This document shows positions 27,379-33,346 of a stretch of DNA of 33,346 bases, piece after piece. Positions within the stretch are counted from its first letter, which is position 1, and each line of letters starts with the position of its first letter. A model generated the notes under the pieces. It did not search any database. It was not told the origin of the DNA and saw only the letters and a list, made by a program, of their open reading frames with translations. The DNA is from a virus: the IMG/VR virus record IMGVR_UViG_3300046694_000246, positions 1 through 33,346 of that record. One strand, 5' to 3'. A program made the translations under genes and the position numbers.

Positions 27379-28032
27379 CTACAGGCGCCGCACGTAGGTG
27401 ATGAAGTCCTGGAGCCTGTCGGTCCGAGGATGCGCCGGAAGGATGCCCTGCCGGTCGTTGAAGGTGTCGAACGCCTTCCAGAACTCCTTCTCGATCTGCT
27501 CGGCGGTCATCTCGTCGAACGCCCAGTAGAACTCCGGGTCCTCCACCTTGACCGTGAGCGTGCCGTAGTCGAGCAACTGCTGGCCCTGGCGCAGGAGCCG
27601 GAAGCAGTGGCGGGCGTGCTTGGCCACACGCTTCTGGCGGCCGTCGTTCGCCAGCTCCTGCTTGATGCGCTTGATCTGACCCATGGCGTAGCCGCCGTAC
27701 GCGGAGCGCACGTAGGGCTCGGAGAGGAAGTCCTCGCGGATGTCGAGCAGCCACTCACCCTCCCAGGACTGCTGCTCGTACTCCTCCAGGTACATCAGGT
27801 CCATGATCGTGGGGTTGCACTTGAGCGCGAGGTTCACGTACTTGCCGACCTCGTGCAGGGCGACGTCCGGGTCCTTGCTCACGAGTGAGTCCTGGTGCTT
27901 GGCACCGATGCGGAAGAACTCCGGGGTCGGACGGATGAAGATACCTAGCCGGTCGATGTCTGAGCCGGGCCGAGCAAGGCCGAAGGCGGTTGAGCCAACG
28001 ACCCCGCTCAGCAGAATGTTCGGCGTCCCCAT
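27379..28032 (-). CDS. RlaP-like nucleotidyltransferase
   Basis: A 217-residue member of the DNA polymerase beta-type nucleotidyltransferases. The catalytic motif is LSGVVGSTAFGLARPGSDIDRLGIF, with the GS and D-x-D residues near 13-29. Then come DVALHEVGKYVNLALKCNPTIMDLMY and a helical C-terminal half with HARHCFRLLRQG. These features match the RlaP group (RNA-ligase-associated nucleotidyltransferase), often found beside phage RNA ligases. Here the ligase lies 0.9 kb further on, on the same strand. It probably adds or modifies nucleotides on RNA ends during repair. Confidence 0.87.
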   Translation of the reverse strand: MGTPNILLSGVVGSTAFGLARPGSDIDRLGIFIRPTPEFFRIGAKHQDSLVSKDPDVALHEVGKYVNLALKCNPTIMDLMYLEEYEQQSWEGEWLLDIREDFLSEPYVRSAYGGYAMGQIKRIKQELANDGRQKRVAKHARHCFRLLRQGQQLLDYGTLTVKVEDPEFYWAFDEMTAEQIEKEFWKAFDTFNDRQGILPAHPRTDRLQDFITYVRRL

Positions 28033-28538
28033 CAGAACCAGTAGTCCTCGGACGGGTCGTCCAGGCCGTCGGTCTCGTAGGCCTTGGCGGACTCCTCGTA
28101 CGTCTCCAGGGCCTCTTCCAGCGCCCGGCCCCAGGTCTGTCCCTGGTCCTGCTCAACCTGAGCAATGGTGAGCAACGCCAGCGTCTCGTTGTCGACCTTG
28201 AGATGGCCCTCCTCGACCAGGTCCTGCACCTCCGTCACGACGCTGTTGGTCGTCTCCAGCACGTCGTACGTGACGCCCTTGTAGGACAGCACGTAGCCGA
28301 CCATGCAGGAGGGGCACTTGTCCGCCGGGTTGAAGTAGGCGCACTGAGAGCGGCCCATGTCCGTCAGCGGGGCGTAGACGTAGTCCTCACCCTTCTCCTT
28401 CACCGCGCGGGCCAGCAGTTCCTTGGCCTCGTCCAGGGTGATCTCAACGGCGTCCGGCTTGGAGGTCTTCACCTCCGGGGTATGAAGCGCCTCGTCGAGG
28501 GTGGGCACGTGGTCGACGATCTCGAAGATGTTGGTCAT
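28032..28538 (-). CDS. Unknown acidic protein with Cys pair
   Basis: A 168-residue acidic protein whose stop overlaps the next gene's start by one base. RSQCAYFNPADKCPSCMVGYVLSYKGVTYDVLE near residues 65-97 has three Cys and looks like a small zinc or iron-binding finger. The C-terminal 60 residues are strongly acidic and helical (EQDQGQTWGRALEEALETYEESAKAY). The part DEALHTPEVKT contains one exact CTTCATACC. Function unknown; it belongs to the unit ending at 27325. Confidence 0.76.
   Translation of the reverse strand: MTNIFEIVDHVPTLDEALHTPEVKTSKPDAVEITLDEAKELLARAVKEKGEDYVYAPLTDMGRSQCAYFNPADKCPSCMVGYVLSYKGVTYDVLETTNSVVTEVQDLVEEGHLKVDNETLALLTIAQVEQDQGQTWGRALEEALETYEESAKAYETDGLDDPSEDYWF
28479..28487 (-). 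repeat. CTTCATACC word, copy in acidic-protein gene
   Basis: Exact sense-strand copy (EALHTPE), near codon 18. Confidence 0.9.
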
Positions 28539-28549
28539 GGTGATGCCTT

Positions 28550-28672
28550 TCAGGAGCAGTCGAATTCGATGGCCTCGGAGCCCTCGGGCTCTTCGTCCAG
28601 GGGAATGCCGTCGATGAAGATCACGTCGCCTACGTCGATGCCGACGTGCTCCAGCAGGGAACGGATGCTCAC
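28550..28672 (-). CDS. 40-residue acidic peptide gene
   Basis: GTG start overlapping the upstream stop by four bases (GTGA). The peptide reads SIRSLLEHVGIDVGDVIFIDGIPLDEEPEG and ends EFDCS; it looks like a small strand-helix unit with an acidic tail. Tight overlap supports it. Function unknown. Confidence 0.6.
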   Translation of the reverse strand: MSIRSLLEHVGIDVGDVIFIDGIPLDEEPEGSEAIEFDCS

Positions 28673-28920
28673 AGTCCCAGAACCTCCTTGAGGCGGTTGC
28701 CGAACTCGTTGACGGTCTCCTCGCGGAGCCGGTCCTCGTGCATGTTGTAGTCGTCCTCGTCGTTCGCGGTGCGCTCCAGGAGCACTACGTCGCCGACTGA
28801 GATGGTCGTGGTGAACTCCCGGTAGCCGGTGAAGCCGCCGTCTCGCCATGTCTCAGCGGTGTTGACCTTGATCAGCGGCTCGGGGATCTCGATGGAGCCC
28901 CCGTAGGTATGAAGTGCCAT
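28669..28920 (-). CDS. Unknown 83-residue protein
   Basis: ATG start with GGAGGG upstream. The N-terminus is MALHTYGGSIEIPEPLIKVN, so codons 3-5 are the recurrent CTT CAT ACC, as in the scaffold-like gene. The rest is a strand set (GYREFTTTISVGDVVLLERTAND) and a C-terminal helix. No family recognised. A GC-rich hairpin at 28939-28965 precedes it. Confidence 0.72.
   Translation of the reverse strand: MALHTYGGSIEIPEPLIKVNTAETWRDGGFTGYREFTTTISVGDVVLLERTANDEDDYNMHEDRLREETVNEFGNRLKEVLGL
28906..28914 (-). repeat. CTTCATACC word, copy at gene start
   Basis: Exact sense-strand copy, codons 3-5 (MALHT). Confidence 0.9.
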
Positions 28921-28938
28921 GCAACCCTCCCGGGTTGG

Positions 28939-28965
28939 GCGGGGCCCGGCAGTACCGAGCCCCGC
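28939..28965. terminator. GC hairpin, possible attenuator
   Basis: GCGGGGC and GCCCCGC arms with a 13-base loop between two genes of the same direction; no T-run, so weak as a terminator. Confidence 0.4.
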
Positions 28966-28971
28966 GAGCTA

Positions 28972-29670
28972 TTACAGAGATTCCGGGTTGAACAGGTTCC
29001 GGCCCCTGGGGTCCTTCCCGGCCGGAGTGAGCTTGCCTCGGTCCACCCACGTGCTCACCGTGCTCGGACTCACGTCGAGCAGCTCGGCCACCTCTCTCGC
29101 GGTGAGCAGGGTGGGCTCCGCCTTCGTCTCAGTGCTGTCTCGCCGGTCCGCCAGCACACCGGTCAGCCGGTGGAAGGTGAGCGCGGCCAGGTGCGTGCCG
29201 AGAGCGATACAGATGGTCGGTGCGGCCGACGCCAGGATCACGTGACCCCACGTCGTCGCGTCCGACTTCGCGGTGACGCCCTGGGCTGCCGACCCGTGAG
29301 CGACGTTGAGAACGAGTGAGATAGCGGTGAGACCGACCACCGTGCCGATCGCCCACCGGTATCCCGGGGAGCCGACCAGCGCCAGCGAGGCCACCACCGC
29401 CAGGCCGTCCAGCCCGTCGATGACCAGCGGGTAGAACTGCCGGACCTCGTGCAGGCCGATGCCGTCAGCGGTGTCTCGAAGGGGCACCCAGCTCACTCGC
29501 ATACCGACCAGCGCCACGAACGCCAGCGCCACCAGGATGACCGTGAAGATGAGGATCAGACCGGGAGCGGCCAGGCCCACGGACGGCTGAGAAGGGGGTG
29601 AGACAGGAGCTGTCTCAGTCTTGCTCGCGCGTCTCTCGCGCCAGCGACCAGTAATCTTGAGGAAGCCCAT
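28972..29670 (-). CDS. DUF2637/SpdB-like membrane protein with HTH tail
   Basis: A 232-residue protein (ATG 29670; a GTG at 29679 is possible). Four membrane segments lie between residues 35 and 165 (GLILIFTVILVALAFVALVG; LVIDGLDGLAVVASLALVG; WAIGTVVGLTAISLVLNVAHG; and a last one near TICIALGTHLAAL). The PLVIDGL and N-x-x-HG features match DUF2637 proteins, which include plasmid-spread (SpdB-type) proteins of Streptomyces. The last 45 residues are a MerR/excisionase-type HTH (LLTAREVAELLDVSPSTVSTWVDRGKLTPAG). A membrane anchor with a DNA-binding end could tether phage DNA. Confidence 0.85.
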   Translation of the reverse strand: MGFLKITGRWRERRASKTETAPVSPPSQPSVGLAAPGLILIFTVILVALAFVALVGMRVSWVPLRDTADGIGLHEVRQFYPLVIDGLDGLAVVASLALVGSPGYRWAIGTVVGLTAISLVLNVAHGSAAQGVTAKSDATTWGHVILASAAPTICIALGTHLAALTFHRLTGVLADRRDSTETKAEPTLLTAREVAELLDVSPSTVSTWVDRGKLTPAGKDPRGRNLFNPESL

Positions 29671-29703
29671 CGGAGAGACACAACCTCTCGTAGGTGGGAC
29701 AGG

Positions 29704-29733
29704 TGCCCGGCTGGGTCGCACCCCGGCCGGGCA
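29704..29733. terminator. Hairpin between genes
   Basis: TGCCCGGC and GCCGGGCA arms with a 14-base loop, between the gene ending at 29748 and the DUF2637 gene. Possible weak terminator. Confidence 0.4.
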
Positions 29734-29747
29734 TCCGCATACCCGGA

Positions 29748-30017
29748 CTAGGTATGAAGTCGCCCGTACATCTCTCGCAGGTACCAGCGCATGTACTCCG
29801 TGGTGCCCACCATCCGCTCACAGCGAGCCAGCGTCTCGGGCCGGATGCGGATGCGTGTCTCACGCGGTCCCGCCCTGAACCTCTCCATGAAGCCCAGGTA
29901 GTCCACTATCAGGGGGCTGCTCATCCGCCTTCTCCTCTTCCTCTTCTTTGAGACCGGCCGGGACTGCTCCCGGTAGCGCGCGATGACCTTCTGCTCGAAC
30001 GGGTTGAGTCCGCTCAA
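29748..30017 (-). CDS. Small basic protein ending in LHT
   Basis: An 89-residue basic protein if read from the TTG overlapping the upstream stop (TTGA). An ATG at 29924 with GAGGAG upstream gives 58 residues. The longer form has NPFEQKVIARYREQ and a KKRKRRRR cluster. The common part has a helix pair with ETRIRIRPETLARCERM and EYMRWYLREMYGRLHT. The gene ends in CTT CAT ACC TAG, so the recurrent word forms the last three codons. The basic, helical layout suggests nucleic-acid binding. Confidence 0.65.
   Translation of the reverse strand: MSGLNPFEQKVIARYREQSRPVSKKRKRRRRMSSPLIVDYLGFMERFRAGPRETRIRIRPETLARCERMVGTTEYMRWYLREMYGRLHT
29751..29759 (-). repeat. CTTCATACC word, copy at gene end
   Basis: Exact sense-strand copy, last three codons before the stop. 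Confidence 0.9.
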
Positions 30018-30367
30018 CGGCCGACCACCTCGACCTTCACCGCGTTGCCCGACGACGGGTGCATCACGATGCTGCTGCTGGCGTGGACCTCCAGCCGGTT
30101 GTCCTCCATCAGCCGCACCAGGAAGTAGGAGTGGAACCGCTCGCCGTCCCGAAGGAACTGGAAGGACACCGTCGGGTTGCCGAGCACCGGCTGCCGGTTG
30201 TCGCCGTAGGGGTCGACGATGACGTTGGCGTCCTCCGGCCCCTCGTTCAGCAGCGCGCGGGCCGTGGCCAGCTCGCCCTCCAGGCGCCGCACTCGCTCCT
30301 CCAGCGACAGCACGCCGCTCTGCACCCACCTCGGCTGCTTGCCGAACCGCTCGTCCTCACTGATCAC
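30014..30367 (-). CDS. Unknown 117-residue protein with coiled coil
   Basis: GTG start overlapping the upstream stop (GTGA). A charged helix (LSLEERVRRLEGELATARALLNE, about 22-44) forms a short coiled coil. Then comes a beta-rich part (TVSFQFLRDGERFHSYFLVRLMEDNRLEVHASSSIVM) that looks like a compact fold. Its own stop overlaps the next gene's TTG. Function unknown. Confidence 0.75.
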   Translation of the reverse strand: MISEDERFGKQPRWVQSGVLSLEERVRRLEGELATARALLNEGPEDANVIVDPYGDNRQPVLGNPTVSFQFLRDGERFHSYFLVRLMEDNRLEVHASSSIVMHPSSGNAVKVEVVGR

Positions 30368-30684
30368 CACTGCTCTCCCACCTTCGCTTCGTTCCAGGCC
30401 TTCTCGGACACGCACACATGGCCGGTGTCGTCGCCGTCGCGCAGGTTCAGCCGCCAGCACGCCGGGTCGGTCATCGGGATCGGGATGAAGCCCGTCAGCA
30501 CCTGAGTGCACGACGTCGTCTTGCCGGACGGGGTGCACTGGGTGATGTACATCGGCTGCATGTACGTCCAGGGGTTCTCCGGCTCGTACTTCTTGCTGGT
30601 GATCTCGCCGTGCTCGACGCCTGCGCAGGCCGTCAGCAGTCCAGCGAGTGCGGCCGTAGCCGCGTAGGTATGAAGCCGCTTCAC
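30364..30684 (-). CDS. Small lipoprotein
   Basis: A 106-residue protein from GTG 30684, with GAGGAG upstream. A basic start (VKRLHTYAATAAL) is followed by a hydrophobic stretch and the lipobox LLTACAG, with Cys20 as the likely lipid-modified residue. The mature part has further cysteines (ITQCTPSGKTTSCTQ, DPACW, HVCVSE), probably as disulphides on the cell surface. Phage lipoproteins made early often block superinfection. Codons 4-6 are CTT CAT ACC, inside the signal peptide. Confidence 0.82.
   Translation of the reverse strand: MKRLHTYAATAALAGLLTACAGVEHGEITSKKYEPENPWTYMQPMYITQCTPSGKTTSCTQVLTGFIPIPMTDPACWRLNLRDGDDTGHVCVSEKAWNEAKVGEQW
30667..30675 (-). repeat. CTTCATACC word, copy in lipoprotein gene
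   Basis: Exact sense-strand copy, codons 4-6 (RLHTYA). Confidence 0.9.
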
Positions 30685-30761
30685 GTCTGTCTCCTCGTAT
30701 CGTGGTGGTGGGCTCCGGCGCCCGCCCGCACTAGCACTGCGGACGGACACCGGAGATTCTG

Positions 30762-31121
30762 CTAGCTGCTCGGCGCCGTGTGGATCGCGTCGCGCTCCTT
30801 AAGCCCGCAGAACATGCAGCCTGCGTTCATCTCCCACGTCAGGTACTCGTCGTACTCGTGCGGGAGCTGCTGCCACAGCGTCAGCGGGTCACCGAAGTTG
30901 GGGAAGTGGTTCTCGTTCGGCATCCCCAGGAACTCGGCCGACAGCCGTTCGAGATCATTCGGAGGTCCCCACTTCTTGAGACCACCCTCGAACAGAACGA
31001 GGTGCCAGCCCTTGTGCTCCCCAGTGGGGTCGTAGTCCGACCACTCGCGGTCGACGATCCCGACCATGCCCCGCCAGCGCACGAGGTCTCCCCAGTAGGC
31101 CGTCGGACAGTTCTTGCTCAC
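30762..31121 (-). CDS. Unknown 119-residue protein
   Basis: GTG start with GGGGGCGAA upstream. The N-terminal half has a WGDLVRWRGMVGIVDREWSDYD...GWHLVLFEGG strand pattern like a small beta barrel. The C-terminal half has PLTLWQQLPHEYDEYLTWEMN and a final CMFCGLKERDAIH Cys pair. No known family. It is 70-80 bases upstream of the lipoprotein start, in the same direction. Confidence 0.75.
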   Translation of the reverse strand: MSKNCPTAYWGDLVRWRGMVGIVDREWSDYDPTGEHKGWHLVLFEGGLKKWGPPNDLERLSAEFLGMPNENHFPNFGDPLTLWQQLPHEYDEYLTWEMNAGCMFCGLKERDAIHTAPSS

Positions 31122-31129
31122 TTCGCCCC

Positions 31130-31648
31130 CTACTGCCAGCGGTACGCGGAAAGGATGTTGCTGGGGAGGACGTACCAGTGGTTGCTGTCCTCGTAGCCGG
31201 GCAGCTTCCGGATCGCGGCCCGGCGCAGGGCGTTGCAGAAGTTGAACGCCTCGGACTCCCACCACTCCGGGTGCTCGCAGGCCTGGTACTCGAAGCCGTC
31301 GAGCGCCTTGAGCACGGCCACCGGGTTGGGGACTCCCGGGATCGCCTGGAACAGGTAGGGCTGCTCCAGCTCCTCCTCGGCGTACCGGTGGTCGACGGAC
31401 CGGCGGTTCTCCGCCAGGAGCATCGCGCCGACGTAGCCCGCGTTCTCGCGGGTCAGGTTGCGGACGATCTTGCCGTACACCTCGTTCGCCTCCGGCCCCC
31501 ACGGGTGACCCGGCGAGTAGGAGACAACCTTCTCCTCGGCGGTCAGTTCCCGGACCATCCAACGCAGCTTGCTACCGCGCTCCGCATACGACAGACCAGC
31601 GTTGACCAGCAGGTGGATGTGGGTTTCGTTGACCATATCCGCCGACAC
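31130..31648 (-). CDS. Unknown 172-residue actinophage-type protein
   Basis: The GTG at 31648 follows GAGGGG. The core AGYVGAMLLAENRRSVDHRYAEEELEQPYLF recalls a pattern I associate with proteins of other actinophages that lack an assigned role. The C-terminal part has CEHPEWWESEAFNFCNALRRAAIRKLPGYED, ending in Trp. It is the first gene after a strong promoter with a palindromic site, so it is probably expressed early. Confidence 0.78.
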   Translation of the reverse strand: MSADMVNETHIHLLVNAGLSYAERGSKLRWMVRELTAEEKVVSYSPGHPWGPEANEVYGKIVRNLTRENAGYVGAMLLAENRRSVDHRYAEEELEQPYLFQAIPGVPNPVAVLKALDGFEYQACEHPEWWESEAFNFCNALRRAAIRKLPGYEDSNHWYVLPSNILSAYRWQ

Positions 31649-31684
31649 ATGGACCCCTCGCGCTTCCTGAGTAGTGCTTCCTGG

Positions 31685-31703
31685 TTACTGCTTCGGAAGC
31701 AGT
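31685..31703. promoter_or_regulatory. 19-bp palindrome over transcription start
   Basis: TACTGCTTC-G-GAAGCAGTA, nine-base perfect arms, just downstream of the -10 of the leftward promoter. The TACTGC/GCAGTA arms recur at 22725-22740, and the CTTCGGAAG core at about 19389. Likely an operator. Confidence 0.6.
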
Positions 31704-31708
31704 AAGAG

Positions 31709-31737
31709 AACTCTATCCAGAGCTACTACCCTTGTCA
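31709..31737 (-). promoter_or_regulatory. Strong predicted early promoter
   Basis: TTGACA (31732-31737), a 17-base spacer and TAGAGT (31709-31714) on the minus strand; consensus-like -35. Confidence 0.75.
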
Positions 31738-31771
31738 ATCGAGTTGCTGCATCGACTTGCAAACATGAAGA

Positions 31772-31803
31772 AGGCCCCCACCCGGTCTCCCAGGCAGGGG
31801 CCT
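31772..31803. terminator. Terminator hairpin
   Basis: AGGCCCC and GGGGCCT arms, with partial inner pairing, after the 115-codon gene and before the next promoter. Confidence 0.75.
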
Positions 31804-31814
31804 ACGGCTGTACG

Positions 31815-32162
31815 TCAGGCAGGGATGCGTGTAATCCGGTACGCGGGCGTCCCGTTCGGGGTCATCTCGGTCTCGCCGAGGAACCCCGCGCCGTTCAGGA
31901 TCTCTGCCATGCGGTTGACCTTGTCCAGCCGCATGGCAATGTCGTCCAGGTCCCGGGAGGTCCTTCCCTCCTGGGCCAGAGCGGCATCCTCCGGCGTGGC
32001 CCACATGAGGCTGGCCTCCCCCAACGACGGGAACAGGAAGGCGCTCCAGCCCTCCCGGGTGACGATGCCGTCCTCTCCCGGCGTGCGCTCACGGCGCAGC
32101 AGCCCGTGCGGGGCCAGCGCCTCCTCGATCGTCGCGTCCAGACCTGCTTGGTCTATCGCCAT
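31815..32162 (-). CDS. Unknown 115-residue protein
   Basis: A soluble protein with an ATG start one base after the preceding stop. It mixes helices (AGLDATIEEALAPHGLL; RDLDDIAMRLDKVNRMAEIL) and a strand pair (GWSAFLFPSLGEASLMW), ending with PAYRITRIPA. No motif recognised. It closes the short rightmost operon (33.3-31.8 kb). Confidence 0.75.
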   Translation of the reverse strand: MAIDQAGLDATIEEALAPHGLLRRERTPGEDGIVTREGWSAFLFPSLGEASLMWATPEDAALAQEGRTSRDLDDIAMRLDKVNRMAEILNGAGFLGETEMTPNGTPAYRITRIPA

Positions 32163-32163
32163 G

Positions 32164-32340
32164 TCAGTCCTCCACCTCGACCCGATCGATGACGATCTTC
32201 GTGATCTTCTTGTTCTCGGCCAGGTTGCGCACGGCCGACGTGACCTCCCCGGGCGAGTGCATCGTCTGCTGATTCACCGACGCCCTACGCTGCCCCGGCT
32301 CCTTGACGTACGTGTACTTCATGACCCACTTGCTGCTCAT
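32164..32340 (-). CDS. Unknown 58-residue protein
   Basis: ATG start overlapping the upstream stop by ATGA. A short protein with strand-helix-strand order: WVMKYTYVKE, EVTSAVRNLAENKK, ITKIVIDRVEVE. Possibly a small ferredoxin-like half domain. Function unknown. Confidence 0.68.
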   Translation of the reverse strand: MSSKWVMKYTYVKEPGQRRASVNQQTMHSPGEVTSAVRNLAENKKITKIVIDRVEVED

Positions 32341-33032
32341 GCCGACGTCCCCCTCGCGGCCAGCTCGGCCGTCCGCTTGTCCAACATCTCGACCAGCCCG
32401 TCGGCGATGTGGTGCAATCCCGCCGCCCCGAGGTGCGGGCCCTCTGCCATCTCCCGCAGCTTCTCGATTGCCCACTGGGTGCCTTCCAGGTTCTCCCGGA
32501 TCAGCAGACCATTGAGCGCGGTGTCGAACGCCTGCCGCGCGTAGTCCTTCGGCTGCTCCGGCGCCGGTGCAGGCTTCGAGCCGAGGACGTCCTCCGCAAC
32601 CTTGCGGAAGTTCTCCAGGCCCACGCTCGACTTCGTCCGCATGCTCATGTCGTAGACCTGCTGATCCGTGAGCCGGACGCCACCACCGAACCGGCTGGCG
32701 ATCTCACCCTCAAGGAGCGGGACCAACCACTCCGGACCCTCGAAGGAGGCGTCCAGCGGCCCGCTGTACATCCGGTCCCTCCAGCGCTCTCCCAGCGTGC
32801 CGTCCTTGCGGTACAGCCGACCCTTCACGCTGACCACACCGACCACCCACGCCCCGTCCTCCAGGGTCACGGACGCGAATACCTCCCGAGGCTGGATCTC
32901 CTCCGAGAGGCTGATCAGCAGGCGCTCCCCCTCCTTCGGCTCCAGGTGGACGAAGATCTTCGCCTCCGCCTCGGCCTGCACCTCGACGACCTTCTTGCTC
33001 GCCACGTCCCGCTCCCCTTCGCCCGTGCTCAT
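32337..33032 (-). CDS. Unknown 231-residue protein
   Basis: ATG 33032 with GGAGGG upstream (five codons of open frame precede it). The N-terminal half is beta-rich (AKIFVHLEPKEGERLLISLS; VFASVTLEDGAWVVGVVSVKGRLYRKDGT). The C-terminal half is helical, with GLENFRKVAEDVLG, a Pro-rich linker and a last helix ending DKRTAELAARGTSA. It may be a two-domain adaptor. No known family. Confidence 0.76.
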   Translation of the reverse strand: MSTGEGERDVASKKVVEVQAEAEAKIFVHLEPKEGERLLISLSEEIQPREVFASVTLEDGAWVVGVVSVKGRLYRKDGTLGERWRDRMYSGPLDASFEGPEWLVPLLEGEIASRFGGGVRLTDQQVYDMSMRTKSSVGLENFRKVAEDVLGSKPAPAPEQPKDYARQAFDTALNGLLIRENLEGTQWAIEKLREMAEGPHLGAAGLHHIADGLVEMLDKRTAELAARGTSA

Positions 33033-33268
33033 CCCAGTGCCCTCCACTTTCGGATCTCGCTCTTGATCTTCTTGATGGCCGGGGAGCCCAGGTCCTCGCC
33101 CATGTCGATGCCGCGACCGTCGTCCAGGACGCTCTTCTCCATGCGGTCCCAGACGTCCTCCCAGTCGATGCGGCCCTCGTCGTACCAGCCCTCGACGATG
33201 CCCTGGACTATCTCCAGCACCTCGTCGGTGACGTCCTCGGCCGCCCGTACCTCGAAGTCGTTTGCCAT
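33029..33268 (-). CDS. Unknown 79-residue acidic protein
   Basis: ATG 33268. Acidic and helical, with aromatic residues in DEVLEIVQGIVEGWYDEGRIDWEDVWDRME and a basic end (KKIKSEIRKWRALG). It is the first gene after the promoter at the right edge and overlaps the next gene's start region. Small acidic early proteins of phages can mimic DNA or bind host enzymes; this is only a possibility. Confidence 0.72.
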   Translation of the reverse strand: MANDFEVRAAEDVTDEVLEIVQGIVEGWYDEGRIDWEDVWDRMEKSVLDDGRGIDMGEDLGSPAIKKIKSEIRKWRALG

Positions 33269-33311
33269 GACCAACCCCCTCGCTCCCCCCGCCCTTTTCA
33301 ATTCCAGGAAA

Positions 33312-33341
33312 AGACTATCGGCCCCCCCACCCCCTTGTCAA
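33312..33341 (-). promoter_or_regulatory. Predicted promoter at right edge
   Basis: TTGACA (33336-33341) and TAGTCT (33312-33317), 18 bases apart on the minus strand, upstream of the gene at 33268. The -35 is flanked by ACCCCT/AGGGGT arms. Confidence 0.6.
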
Positions 33342-33346
33342 GGGGT

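Noticed and set aside
542-30675. The complement GGTATGAAG as a -10-like promoter element for antisense transcripts
   Set aside because: No shared -35 box or spacing upstream, and a promoter does not explain why every copy is in one reading frame.
1-33346. CRISPR array
   Set aside because: No regularly spaced direct repeats with unique spacers; the only dispersed repeat is the 9-base in-frame word.

Overview
This window looks like a large part of a temperate actinobacteriophage genome, most likely a siphovirus infecting Streptomyces. The DNA is GC-rich. Many genes are short, overlap by 1-4 bases and use GTG or TTG starts. It has a scaffold-like/portal/terminase block, integrases, phage tRNA genes, and several gene types otherwise typical of Streptomyces chromosomes and plasmids (an XRE-DUF5753/DUF397 pair, a DUF2637/SpdB-like membrane protein, an Lsr2-like protein). 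Nearly all genes are on the minus strand. No major capsid, tail tape measure or replicative polymerase is visible, so the window is only part of the genome.

Layout. (1) 1-5.7 kb: packaging and head genes, minus strand: a scaffold-like protein cut by the window edge, portal, three small proteins, large terminase, and a zinc-ribbon/HTH protein that may act as small terminase. (2) 5.8-9.5 kb: an integration region with both a tyrosine recombinase and a large serine recombinase. Each is divergent from a tiny plus-strand gene, and the two tiny proteins look like paralogues. (3) 9.5-12.4 kb: small proteins, including a KTSC-domain protein, a membrane protein and a HicA-like protein without a visible HicB. 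(4) 12.6-16.3 kb: unknown genes and a Streptomyces-type regulatory module including XRE plus DUF397. (5) 16.3-19.3 kb: MazG-like protein, permuted papain-fold protein and metallophosphatase. (6) 19.5-22.3 kb: probable virion and membrane proteins, five tRNA genes (His, Asn, Leu, Phe, Pro) and a secreted NlpC/P60 protein. (7) 22.3-24.2 kb: Lsr2-like protein, a His-rich membrane protein and a 495-base gene-poor stretch. (8) 24.2-33.3 kb: an early-type operon with an RNA-repair set (polynucleotide kinase-phosphatase, RNA ligase, RlaP-like nucleotidyltransferase), a DUF2637-HTH protein, a lipoprotein and many small unknown genes.

The most striking signal that genes do not explain is a 9-base word, CTTCATACC. 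It occurs 12 times exactly, with 3 near copies (one on the plus strand). Every copy lies inside a gene, on its sense strand, and in the same reading frame (CTT CAT ACC, Leu-His-Thr). Chance predicts fewer than one copy in 33 kb. The shared frame argues for a role in mRNA or translation rather than a simple DNA-binding site. The phage also carries an odd tRNA-His with a long variable arm and an RNA-repair set, so translation and RNA damage appear to be a theme of this genome.
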